A stretch of DNA of 32,464 bases from a virus, in IMG/VR virus record IMGVR_UViG_3300037193_001914, positions 1 through 32,464 of that record. One strand, 5' to 3'. A program made the translations under genes and the position numbers. The notes below the pieces were generated by a model. It made no database searches. It saw only the letters and a list, made by a program, of their open reading frames with translations, and had not been told where the DNA came from. Of this stretch, positions 14,316 through 22,300 are shown one piece after another; the first letter of the stretch is position 1; every line of letters starts with the position of its first letter.

Positions 14316-15230
14316 ATGGCACGCGCGACGTTCGAGGACTGGATTCCGGAAGAGAAGGGCGGCCCGGTCATCCGGGCGATCACCGCCGGTTCCGCCGTCG
14401 AGTCCCTGGCCCGCCGGGAGCCGATGGCGTCGGAGACCAAGTCCGTGCCCCGGATGGCCGGTATGACCTTCGCTGGCGCCATCGCCAAGGGCGCGGCCTA
14501 CCCCGAGGACGAGTCCGCGAACGACGACGTCGTGCTGCGCGCCCGCAAGCTGGGCAAGGTGCTGCGCGTCGCGGACGAGGACCTGCAGGACACCGCGCAG
14601 GTCGCGAACATCATCCAGGCCAAGCAGCTGGACTGGGCCCGCAGCTACGCGATCGGCTTCGACAACGCCACGCTGGGCACCACCGCGGTCGCCAACGGCA
14701 CCACGGTCCCGTTCAACTCGGTGCTCTACGCGCTGACGCAGAACAACACCGACACCGGCTACACCGCCAACGCCAACATCACCGAGACCGACGGCGCGCT
14801 CGCGCTCGCGGACCTGGAGGCGGCGGTCGGCGGCGCGGAGGAGAGCAACTTCTACTCCGAGCAGGACATGGTCGTGATCGCGCACCCCGCGTTCAAGGCC
14901 CTGCTGCGCGGCCTGGCGACGGCGAACGACAACGTGGTGATCGTGGACGGCCTCGAGCCGCGCCTGTTCGGCATCCCGGTCCGCTGGTCGCTCGGTGCCC
15001 GCACCCACGCCACCGCGACGGACTCGCCCACCGGTGACCCGCTCCTGGTCGTGGGCAACCGGCAGCTGCTGATCCTGGGCGACCGGTCGGGTCCGGAGTA
15101 CATGCTCTCCCCGGCCGACTCGGGCGCGGCGTTCCTCACCGACGAGGCGCTGCTCAAGGTCCGTACCCGGCGTGGCTTCGCGGTCGGCAACGAGAACGCG
15201 TTCCACGTCGTGCGGATCACCGCCAGCTGA
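14316..15230 (+). CDS. Major capsid protein (HK97 fold)
   Basis: A 304-residue shell protein. The N-terminal arm leads to an E-loop/P-domain-like stretch (AAYPEDESANDDVVLRARKL, then GKVLRVADEDLQDT), a spine-helix region, and an A-domain with MVVIAHPAFKALLRG, RLFGIPVRWS and RTRRGFAVGNENAFHVVRI, the usual end of small HK97-fold capsid proteins. There is no long N-terminal delta domain, consistent with the separate scaffold gene upstream. ATG with GAGGAG 6 nt upstream. Hairpins on both sides isolate it as a single-gene unit. Position after scaffold and before connectors supports the call. Confidence 0.92.
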   Translation: MARATFEDWIPEEKGGPVIRAITAGSAVESLARREPMASETKSVPRMAGMTFAGAIAKGAAYPEDESANDDVVLRARKLGKVLRVADEDLQDTAQVANIIQAKQLDWARSYAIGFDNATLGTTAVANGTTVPFNSVLYALTQNNTDTGYTANANITETDGALALADLEAAVGGAEESNFYSEQDMVVIAHPAFKALLRGLATANDNVVIVDGLEPRLFGIPVRWSLGARTHATATDSPTGDPLLVVGNRQLLILGDRSGPEYMLSPADSGAAFLTDEALLKVRTRRGFAVGNENAFHVVRITAS

Positions 15231-15244
15231 CGCTCCCCTCCACC

Positions 15245-15292
15245 TGATCCCGGCCGCTGAGCGGCCCCCGATCCGTTCAGCGGCCGGGATCA
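15245..15292 (+). terminator. Terminator after the capsid gene
   Basis: A perfect 16-bp stem, TGATCCCGGCCGCTGA / TCAGCGGCCGGGATCA, with a 16-nt loop, begins 15 nt after the capsid stop. It is the longest hairpin in the window. Partial read-through would set the ratio of capsid to connector proteins. Confidence 0.8.
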
Positions 15293-15319
15293 ACCTCGAA
15301 CCGAGAGGAGGGGCCACAG

Positions 15320-15826
15320 ATGGCTCCCAGGACCCGCAAGACGGCCCAGAACAAGACCGAGCGCGTCGACTCCCGCGAGAACGTGGAGGCGGTGGAGAAG
15401 GCGCACCAGGCCGCCGGCCCGAACCCGTACGAGGACCCGAAGGACGCCCGCAACGTCGAGCCGACCCCGGCCCCGACCGGCGGGGGCCAGGACCTCGGCG
15501 AGCTTGTGGGTGCGGAGGTCACGTTCAAGGCCGACTCCGAGAAGATCGGCATGGTCCCCGGCGAGAAGCCGAAGGTCCGGGCCACCGACCAGTTCGAGTA
15601 CCCGGTCGTGGTCAAGCCGATCGGTCCGAACAACGACGTGGCTCCCGGCCCGGACACCGCTGCCGTCACGGCGGCGATGAACGCGGGCCTGCGGCCGGTC
15701 GGCGAGGCCAGCGTCAAGTCCGTGGAGCCGCACGCCGATGGCGTGTCCGCGGTGGTGACGTGGGTCGTGCCGTGCGTGCGCGCGAGCTCCCCGGAGGCGC
15801 GCGACCCTGAGCAGATCGGGCGCTGA
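15320..15826 (+). CDS. Hypothetical head-associated protein
   Basis: A 168-residue protein of unknown family. The first 65 residues are disordered and charged (RKTAQNKTERVDSRENVEAV, proline-rich PTPAPTGGG). The rest looks like a small strand-rich domain (AEVTFKADSEKIGM, then VSAVVTWVVPCVR). Position directly after the capsid gene and before the head-tail adaptor suits a decoration or accessory head protein, but no homology is recognised. GAGAGGAGGGG upstream gives a strong ribosome site. Confidence 0.7.
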   Translation: MAPRTRKTAQNKTERVDSRENVEAVEKAHQAAGPNPYEDPKDARNVEPTPAPTGGGQDLGELVGAEVTFKADSEKIGMVPGEKPKVRATDQFEYPVVVKPIGPNNDVAPGPDTAAVTAAMNAGLRPVGEASVKSVEPHADGVSAVVTWVVPCVRASSPEARDPEQIGR

Positions 15827-15828
15827 GC

Positions 15829-16311
15829 ATGCCCTGGGCGACTGTCGAGGAGACCGTGACCCTGACCGGGGTGACGGTCTCCTCCGGCACGCTCGCGCAG
15901 GCTCAGGGCGTCCTGGACCTGTTCTCCGGCGTCACCGAGGACGTGGACGCCGAGCAGCTCTCCACGCGGGACCGGCGGCTGCTGCGGCAGGCGTGCGCGT
16001 ACCAGGCGGCGTGGATGCACGGGCAGATCGACGTGCCCACCCGCACCGACGTGTCCCAGCTCAACCAGGACGGACTCTCGTTCACGGTGGCGAACCCGGA
16101 CGCGCTGGTGCTGGCCCCGCTGGCCCGGCGTGCGCTGGCGCAGCTGTCGTGGCGTCGACCCGGCACCTCGATCCGGCTGCGGCGCGACGCGGACGGGGTG
16201 GCGCGGTTCCGGTGCATCGAGGACGTGCACGACGCGTTCCTGACCGACGACCCGGCGCTGTCCGAGTCCATGGGCTGGCACCAGTTCCCCCGGGAGCTGT
16301 GGCCGTCATGA
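15829..16311 (+). CDS. Head-tail adaptor (gp6/gp15-like)
   Basis: A 160-residue, largely helical protein. The pattern of N-terminal ATVEETVTLTG, a helix with AQGVLDLFSGVTEDVD, then RRLLRQACAYQAAWMHGQID, fits the adaptor ring proteins that dock under the portal. The end of the protein overlaps the next gene by ATGA. It is the first of four consecutive connector-type genes. Family assignment is from pattern and position. Confidence 0.7.
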   Translation: MPWATVEETVTLTGVTVSSGTLAQAQGVLDLFSGVTEDVDAEQLSTRDRRLLRQACAYQAAWMHGQIDVPTRTDVSQLNQDGLSFTVANPDALVLAPLARRALAQLSWRRPGTSIRLRRDADGVARFRCIEDVHDAFLTDDPALSESMGWHQFPRELWPS

Positions 16312-16712
16312 CCGTCTTCGTGCCCAACGCCACCGTGACCGTCTACCGCGGCACCACGACCAATGCCTACGGGGATGTCGTGGACGACCTGACCGCGGGC
16401 GCCGTCGTGGCCACGGGCGTGCCGGTGGCGGTCGCGACGGGCGTGTCGTCCGGGCTGACCGGCTCGGCGGGGCGCGACGCGCAGAACACCGGGCGCTCCG
16501 TCGATGCCCGCGAGGGCGGGGTCACCGAGCAGTTCACGCTCCGGTTCCGGCCGGGCGCGGACATCACCGAGCAGGACCGGTGCGAGGACGAACGATCAGG
16601 GGCTGTTTACCTGATCACCGCCACGTACAATCCACTGTGGACAGTCGGTGCAGCCGACATCCGCGCGACGGCAGTACGGGTCGCGGCCACCTCTCAGCCC
16701 GTGAACGGCTGA
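16308..16712 (+). CDS. Head-tail stopper
   Basis: A 134-residue, strand-rich protein (VFVPNATVTVYRGTTTNAYG, GVPVAVATG, EQFTLRFRPGADITEQDRCE, GAVYLITATYNP), the pattern of the SPP1 gp16-like stopper that closes the connector after packaging. It overlaps the adaptor by ATGA. The coding DNA near 16626-16640 contains the palindrome TCCACTGTGGA also found at the portal promoter. Confidence 0.65.
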   Translation: MTVFVPNATVTVYRGTTTNAYGDVVDDLTAGAVVATGVPVAVATGVSSGLTGSAGRDAQNTGRSVDAREGGVTEQFTLRFRPGADITEQDRCEDERSGAVYLITATYNPLWTVGAADIRATAVRVAATSQPVNG

Positions 16713-16768
16713 CCGGCCAAGACCCGAGCACGACCCGAACGACCCGCTGACGTGAAGGAGGCGAGCCG

Positions 16769-16810
16769 GTGATCGAGCATGCACGGCTCGCCGTCCGGTG
16801 GCCGCGATGA
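16769..16810 (+). other. Possible 13-codon leader ORF
   Basis: GTG at 16769 follows AAGGAGG and encodes 13 residues; its stop overlaps the next gene's ATG as ATGA. A true ribosome site leading only to a tiny peptide would couple translation into the tail-terminator gene. It may instead be the relic of a deleted gene. Confidence 0.3.
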
Positions 16811-17271
16811 GCGCGCCCACGGGCCTCTACCCGTCCACCGAGCAGGTGGCCGTCGCGTGGGCGAAGGCGGTCGGTGCCGACGACGCGAACATCGACCCGA
16901 CGAAGGTCGCCACCTCGCTGCCGGCCGATCCGTCGGTCTGGTCCACGACCGGGTTCGTCACCGTGACCGCCGTCGGTGGCGGCTCCGACGTGCACGTGCC
17001 GCTCTACGAGAGCGCCGTGACCTTCGACTGCTGGGCCAACACCCCGAACTCGTCTCGCGCGCCCTGGGGCCAGGCTGCGGCCCTCGCCTCGGCGCTGCTG
17101 CGCGCCTGCTACCGGCACGACCCGATGACCGTGGACCCGGGCGAAGCGTTCCACTCCGCGCGGCTGCTGTCGGTCTACCCGGCGCAGATGCCGCGCCGGA
17201 TCCCGTCCGACGCCTCGAACTTCGCGCGCGTCGCGCTGGACCTCGTGATCGCTTGGACGGTGACTCCGTGA
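16807..17271 (+). CDS. Tail terminator
   Basis: A 154-residue protein. N-terminal STEQVAVAWAKAVG, a strand region (VTVTAVGGGSDVHVPLYESA) with FDCWANT, a helix (GQAAALASALLRACYRHDP), then RLLSVYPAQMPRRIPSD and a closing strand RVALDLVIAWTV are the layout of gpU/gp17-like ring proteins that cap the tail tube and join it to the head. ATG at 16807 is preferred over GTG at 16798 because the upstream mini-ORF stop overlaps it. Its end overlaps the next gene by GTGA. Confidence 0.65.
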   Translation: MSAPTGLYPSTEQVAVAWAKAVGADDANIDPTKVATSLPADPSVWSTTGFVTVTAVGGGSDVHVPLYESAVTFDCWANTPNSSRAPWGQAAALASALLRACYRHDPMTVDPGEAFHSARLLSVYPAQMPRRIPSDASNFARVALDLVIAWTVTP

Positions 17272-17552
17272 CCTTCCAGATCAACCCCCGCGCCCTGGCC
17301 GAGATCGAGCGCCTGGCCGACCGCGCTCGCGACCGGGTACTGGACGAGATCGCGGATGACGCCCGCGGGATGGCGGCCGTGGACACCGGCGAGATGCGCG
17401 GCTCGATCCGGGTCGACTCGGCCGGAAACCAGGTCGTGGTCGGCTCGGACCACTGGCAGTTCGTCGAGTACGGCACCGAGAACATGCCCGCCGAGCCGTT
17501 CATGCGCCCGGCGCTCTACCAGCGGCGCAACATCCGCGGAGGGAGCGCGTGA
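17268..17552 (+). CDS. HK97 gp10-like connector protein
   Basis: A 94-residue protein with the conserved core of the HK97 gp10-like family: a helical N-terminus (ALAEIERLADRARDRVLDEI), VDTGEMRGSIR, VGSDHWQFVEYGTENM and PAEPFMRPAL. Family members act at the head-tail joint or in tail completion. GTG start overlaps the preceding stop; it is slightly shorter than most relatives. Confidence 0.8.
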   Translation: MTFQINPRALAEIERLADRARDRVLDEIADDARGMAAVDTGEMRGSIRVDSAGNQVVVGSDHWQFVEYGTENMPAEPFMRPALYQRRNIRGGSA

Positions 17553-17785
17553 TGACCCGCTACGGCCTCTGGCACGCCCGCTCCCGCGAGTTCTACACGC
17601 TCGACGGGCGGGTGCTCTGGCACGACAACCGCGCCGAGCTGGAGTACCTGGTGCCCGGCACGCCGGTGCGTGAGGTGCCCGACTCGTTCCCGGCTGACCA
17701 GTGCCTGCCGATCCGGCTCCATCCGCAGCTGGCCGCGGTCCAGTGGCCGCTGACCCGTGAGCAGTTCGTCCGGAAAGGGGCCTGA
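17552..17785 (+). CDS. Hypothetical protein in the connector-tail interval
   Basis: A 77-residue protein (GTG at 17549 would add one residue), probably cytoplasmic, with YGLWHARSREFYTLDGRVLW resembling a small strand-turn module and a C-terminal PLTREQFVRKG. GGAGGG precedes the start. No family recognised; phages often carry one or two such small genes before the major tail gene. Confidence 0.65.
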   Translation: MTRYGLWHARSREFYTLDGRVLWHDNRAELEYLVPGTPVREVPDSFPADQCLPIRLHPQLAAVQWPLTREQFVRKGA

Positions 17786-17786
17786 C

Positions 17787-18041
17787 ATGGCCAAGCACAA
17801 GATCCGTCTCAGCCTGGACCCCGACCGCGAGTACGAGGTCGAGGGCCCGGAGCTGCTCGACCTGCAGCGGCAGGGGCTGGTGCTCAGCGACCGGCGGGCG
17901 ACGGCTCCGGTCGAGCGCCGGACCCGGGCGCGTCGGGTGGCTCGCGCGACTCGCACGCAGACCGAGCCCACGAGCGCGCTGTCCAGCACGGCGGACGGCA
18001 GCTCCGAGGCGGCCCAGACCCCCGACAGCGAGAAGAGCTGA
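17787..18041 (+). CDS. Hypothetical basic protein before the major tail gene
   Basis: An 84-residue protein. Residues 1-35 form a compact strand-helix unit (KIRLSLDPDREYEVEGPELL). Then comes a very arginine-rich stretch (RRTRARRVARATRTQ) and a serine/threonine-rich disordered tail. It could bind nucleic acid or an acidic partner; nothing more can be said. Only 1 nt separates its start from the upstream stop. Confidence 0.65.
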   Translation: MAKHKIRLSLDPDREYEVEGPELLDLQRQGLVLSDRRATAPVERRTRARRVARATRTQTEPTSALSSTADGSSEAAQTPDSEKS

Positions 18042-18079
18042 CCGGCGCCCCGGCCGGTAGACCGAACAGGAGATAGATC

Positions 18080-18670
18080 ATGGCGGTTACGACCACCAAC
18101 CTCATCCAGGGGCCCGGGACGCTGTACGTCGGCGATTTCGGCGCAGCCCCGCCCGCCAGCACCGCCTCCGGCGTCATCGAGACCCCGGCCGCTCCCACCT
18201 GGCGCGACGTGGGCGGCACGACCGACGGCGTCACGCTCTCGATCGCCCAGGAGTTCAGCGAGCTCGCGGTCGACCAGATCGTGGACGTCCCGGGTCGTCG
18301 GCTCACCCGGCGGGACCTGACCATCGCCACGAACCTGGCCGAGCCCACGCTCGAGAACCTGGCCCTGGTGATGAACGCCGAGGCCGAGGTCGACCTGTCG
18401 GTGGACGGGGTCAAGATCCTGAACCCGACCGACGACACGTCGGCCACCCAGCCCGACTACAAGGCGCTGATCATGGACGGGTTCGCGCCCGACCTCAAGC
18501 GGCGCCGGGTGATCGTGCGCAAGGTCCTGTCCACCGCGGGCGTCGAGACGGCGTACACGAAGGACAGCCAGACCGTGTTCCCGGTGACCTTCTCCGCCCA
18601 CTACGTCTCCTCCTCGGTGAAGCCGTTCACCGTCATCGACGAGGACCCGACCAACGAGGTGGCTAGCTGA
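18080..18670 (+). CDS. Major tail protein
   Basis: A 196-residue tail-tube subunit. Features: LIQGPGTLYVGDFG at the N-terminus, WRDVGGTTDGVTLSIAQEFS, a long loop-and-strand region (VDVPGRRLTRRDLTIATNLA) and a C-terminal VFPVTFSAHYV strand. This fits the tail-tube beta-sandwich of actinophages. It lies directly before the tail chaperone pair and the tape measure, the standard order. AGGAGA ribosome site. Confidence 0.88.
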   Translation: MAVTTTNLIQGPGTLYVGDFGAAPPASTASGVIETPAAPTWRDVGGTTDGVTLSIAQEFSELAVDQIVDVPGRRLTRRDLTIATNLAEPTLENLALVMNAEAEVDLSVDGVKILNPTDDTSATQPDYKALIMDGFAPDLKRRRVIVRKVLSTAGVETAYTKDSQTVFPVTFSAHYVSSSVKPFTVIDEDPTNEVAS

Positions 18671-18672
18671 CC

Positions 18673-19008
18673 ATGATCGAACTCAAGTCGACCGAGCGGG
18701 AGGACGGGGCTGAGGAGGAGCTGGTGCCCCTGTTCTCCCTGGACGGGACCACCTACTCGGTCCCGGCCAAGCCGCGGGTGCACGTGGCCCTGCAGTACCT
18801 CACCGACGCCCGCCAGCACGGCGAGCAGATGGCACAGATGATGCTCCTGGAGAAGCTCCTCGGCGAGAAGGGCTACAAGGCCCTGAGCGAGTTCGAGGAC
18901 CTCACCCCCGAGGACCTCAGCGCGATCTCCGATGAGGCGGCCAAGCTCACCCTCGGCGCGCTGGAGCAGCCCGATTCGGGAAACGGCTCCGGCGGATCGC
19001 GGAAGTAG
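18673..19008 (+). CDS. Tail assembly chaperone G
   Basis: A 111-residue, acidic, helical chaperone expected to coat the tape measure during tail assembly. Residues 18-60 contain PLFSLDGTTYSVPAKPRVHV and a helical HGEQMAQMMLLEKLLGEKGY. The C-terminus is a flexible, glycine-rich stretch with a -1 slippery site in register at codons 102-104. Most ribosomes end at 19008; a minority would shift into the frame ending at 19307. Confidence 0.85.
   Translation: MIELKSTEREDGAEEELVPLFSLDGTTYSVPAKPRVHVALQYLTDARQHGEQMAQMMLLEKLLGEKGYKALSEFEDLTPEDLSAISDEAAKLTLGALEQPDSGNGSGGSRK
18978..18984 (+). promoter_or_regulatory. -1 ribosomal frameshift slippery heptamer GGGAAAC
   Basis: The zero-frame reading is tcG GGA AAC, exactly X XXY YYZ. 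A short hairpin-capable sequence (TCCG...CGGA) follows. A -1 shift here continues without a stop to 19307 and joins G to the T extension, as in lambda gpG/gpGT and many actinophages. Confidence 0.85.
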
Positions 19009-19307
19009 CGTGGGTGCTTGATCATCTGGCGGACCTGGAGTCGGATTTCTCCAGGTACCACCGGGTGGACGACATCTACGCGCTGGACGGTCCGCGGTTC
19101 TTCCGGATGGCGTGGCGCCTGTCGGTCTACGGCGGGGTCATGGCCATGAGGGTCGAGGCGCAGCGAGAAGCCCAGAACCCGGAGCCACGGACCGGCCCCG
19201 CGCCCCGCACAACTGCACAGCCCGCCGCGCGCGGGCATCGCGGCCAGAAGGTGGTCCCGCTGGCGGCGTTCATGAGCGAGAACCCCGGTCTCGTCGAGAG
19301 GAGGTAG
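18984..19307 (+). CDS. T extension of the tail chaperone fusion (made by -1 frameshift)
   Basis: This frame is entered by a -1 shift at the GGGAAAC site. The joined G-T product would be 211 residues: 104 from G plus 107 here. Residues from about 19014 on (LDHLADLESDFSRYHRVDDI, then GPRFFRMAWRLSVYGGVM) show the pattern of gpT-like domains that recruit tail-tube subunits. A GTG at 19014 could be called as a separate start but lacks a ribosome site. It ends just before the tape measure gene. Confidence 0.8.
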   Translation, partial: RLRRIAEVAWVLDHLADLESDFSRYHRVDDIYALDGPRFFRMAWRLSVYGGVMAMRVEAQREAQNPEPRTGPAPRTTAQPAARGHRGQKVVPLAAFMSENPGLVERR

Positions 19308-19310
19308 GTG

Positions 19311-22300
19311 GTGGCATTCATCATCGGCGAAGGCGTCATCAGGGTGACGCTGAACTCTGCCGGCGTCGCCGCCAAGCTGGGTGCCATCACCTCCGCCGCC
19401 GGTGCCGCCGGTGCCGCGCTGGCGGCCCTGCCCGGCCTGGGCGCCTCGGTGGCCGGGATCGGCGGCGTGCTGGCCGGGGCCTTCTCCGGGGTCGGGGACG
19501 CGCTCAAGGGGTACCAGGCCGACCAGAAGGCGGCCACGAAGACCGGAGCCGCCAGCGCGTCGGCGGCCAAGGCGCACGCCCGCCAGATCCGCGACGCCCA
19601 GCAGGCCGTGGACGACGCCCGCCGCAACGCGGCCCGGGTCGCGCGCGACAGCGCCGAGCGCGTGCAGGACGCGATGCGGGACGAGGCGCGCACCGCCCGC
19701 GACGTGGCGGACGCGATCGAGGACGCGAAGGAGAACCAGGCCCGGATCGCCGAGCGCGGCGCGGAGCAGATGGCCGACGCCTCCGAGCGCGTGCAGGACG
19801 CGATGGAGGACGAGCGCCGGGCCCAGGAGAGCCTCACCGACGCTCGAGCCGAGGCCGCGCGCCAGCTGGAGGACCTGGCCGAGAAGGTCAGCGACTACGC
19901 CCTGAACGAGGAGGGCGCGCTGATCGCGGTCGAGCGCGCCCGAGAGCGCCTGGCCGAGACCGAAGCCGACTCCTCCGCCTCCGCGCTGGACCTGCGCGAC
20001 GCCCGGCACGATCTCGCGGTCGCCGAGGAGCGGCTGTCGGACCTGCAGCGCGAGCGCGCCCGCGACACCGCGGAGCTGCGCGAGGCCGAGGCCAAGGGCG
20101 TCGAAGGCTCGGACAAGGTCACGGCGGCACGGGAGAAGCTGTCCGAGGCCGAGGAGAAGGTCCGCGACGCCCAGGAGGAGGCCGCACGGACCCAGCGCGA
20201 GGTGGCGCGGGCGAACGCCGAGGCCGCGGAGAAGGTCGCGGAGGCGGTCACTCAGGGCCAGGAGCGCATGGCCGACGCCGAGCGCGCGACCGCCCGCGCC
20301 CGCCAGGACGCCGCCGAGGCGCAGCAGGACGCGAACCGGGCCGTGACCGACGCCCTGGAGAGCCTGGCCGACGCGCAGGCGAGCGCGAACGAGGGCACCT
20401 CGGCCGGGGCCGCGGCCACCTCGGCCTACGCCGACGCGATGGCCAAGCTACTCCCGAGCCAGCGCGAGTTCGTCAAGCAGCTGATCAGCATGGCCCCGCT
20501 GGTGGACCGGCTCAAGGCCGCCTCCGCGGACTCGTTCCTGCCCGGCCTGACGCAGATGCTCAAGGACAGCGAGGGGCTGTTCCCGACCTTCGAGACGCAC
20601 CTGCGCAAGACCGGCGAGATCATGGGCGATACCGCCCGCCGGTTCGGTGAGCTGTTCAAGAGCGACGCGTTCAAGACGAACCTGCAGACCATGCTCGACT
20701 CGTCGCTGCCGATCACGCAGGCCATCGGCGACAGCATGGTCAAGATTTTCGACCGGTTCGTCCAGTTCGGCGCGGAGATGGCCCCGGTGTCCGAGGGGGT
20801 CGCCTACTTCATCACCGCGGTCTCGGACGGGTTCGTCGGCATGCTTGACGTGCTGGCCCCGCACGCGGAGACGTTCAAGTCGATCTGGATCTCCCTCGGG
20901 GACATCTTCAAGATCCTCCTGCCGGTGGTGGGCGAGCTGGTGCAGGCGTTCGCCACCAGCCTGGCCCCCGCCTTGGCCGGGATCGCCGTGGGCCTGCAGG
21001 TCATCGCCCCGCTGCTGCCCGCGCTCGTGGCGGGCTTCCTCGGCCTGCTCGGCGCGGTGAAGGTGATCAACACCCTGATCGGGGTGTGGAAGCTGCTCCA
21101 GCTGGCGTTCACGCTCTCGCCCTGGGGCCTGGCCATCGCGGGCCTCGTCGGGCTGGTCACGGCCCTGGTCACCGCGTACCAGACCTCGGAGACCTTCCGG
21201 TCCATCGTGGACGCGGTGTTCAAGTGGATCGGCGAGGCGGGCGTCTGGCTGTGGCAGAACGCGCTCAAGCCCGCCTTCGACGGCATCGTGGCGGCGTTCC
21301 AGGCGGTCGGAGCGTTCCTCTCGACGGTCTGGACGAACGTCATCCGGCCGACCTGGGACGCGGTCGCGGCGGCGACGACCTGGCTGTGGCAGAACATCCT
21401 GGTCCCCGCGTTCAACGGGATCAAGGTCGCCTTCCAGGCGGTCGGCGACTTCTTCCGCTGGGTCTGGGACGCGATCATCCGGCCGACCTGGGACGCGCTC
21501 GGGGTCGGCATCCGCTTCGTGATCGACATGGTCAAGCAGTCCTGGGAGGGCTGGAAGATCGCGCTCCGGGCGGTGGGCGACTTCTTCGGCTGGGTCTGGA
21601 ACTCGCTGATCAAGCCCGCCTGGGACGCCCTGGGCAACGGCATCCGGTGGGTCATCGACAACGTCGTGCACCCGGTGTTCAACGGGCTCAAGACGGGCCT
21701 GCAGGGCATCTCCAACGCCTTCACCAGCACCGTGGACTGGATCCGTACCAAGTGGGACCAGATCAGGGAAGCGGCCCGCGCGCCCGTCCAGTGGGTCATC
21801 GACGTCGTCTACAACCGCGGCATTCGGCCGGTCTGGAACGGCATCGCGGACGTCTTCGGGCTCGGCAAGCTGAACGAGATCCGCCTGGCCGGTGGTGGGG
21901 TGCTGCCCGGGTACGCGCCCGGGATCGACAGCGTGCCCGCGCTGCTGTCGCCGGGCGAGGCCGTGCTGGTGCCCGAGCTGGTCAAGGCGATCGGGCCGCA
22001 GAACATCCTGGCCGCGAACCGGGCCGCGTCCGGCCGCAAGCCCGGCGCCCGAGGCCGGTTCGCGGGTGGCGGGATCGTCGGCGGGATCACCTCGTTCGCC
22101 ACCGACCTGTTCACCAAGGGCCCGATCGACGCGGTCAAGGGCCTGTTCTCCGGGATCATGGGCGACAGCCGCGGCACGCCCGGTGGTGGCTGGGTCCGGC
22201 ACGCCATGGTCGAGCTGCCGGTCCGGGTCATGAACGCGATCATCGACAAGGCGAAGTCGTTCGTGGCCGGGCTGTTCGGCGGGGGCATCGGCGGCGGTAC

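Noticed and set aside
19112-20650. 512-codon + strand frame overlapping the tape measure coiled coil
   Set aside because: Arginine/glycine-rich alternative frame; the tape measure frame has the coiled coil and correct start.
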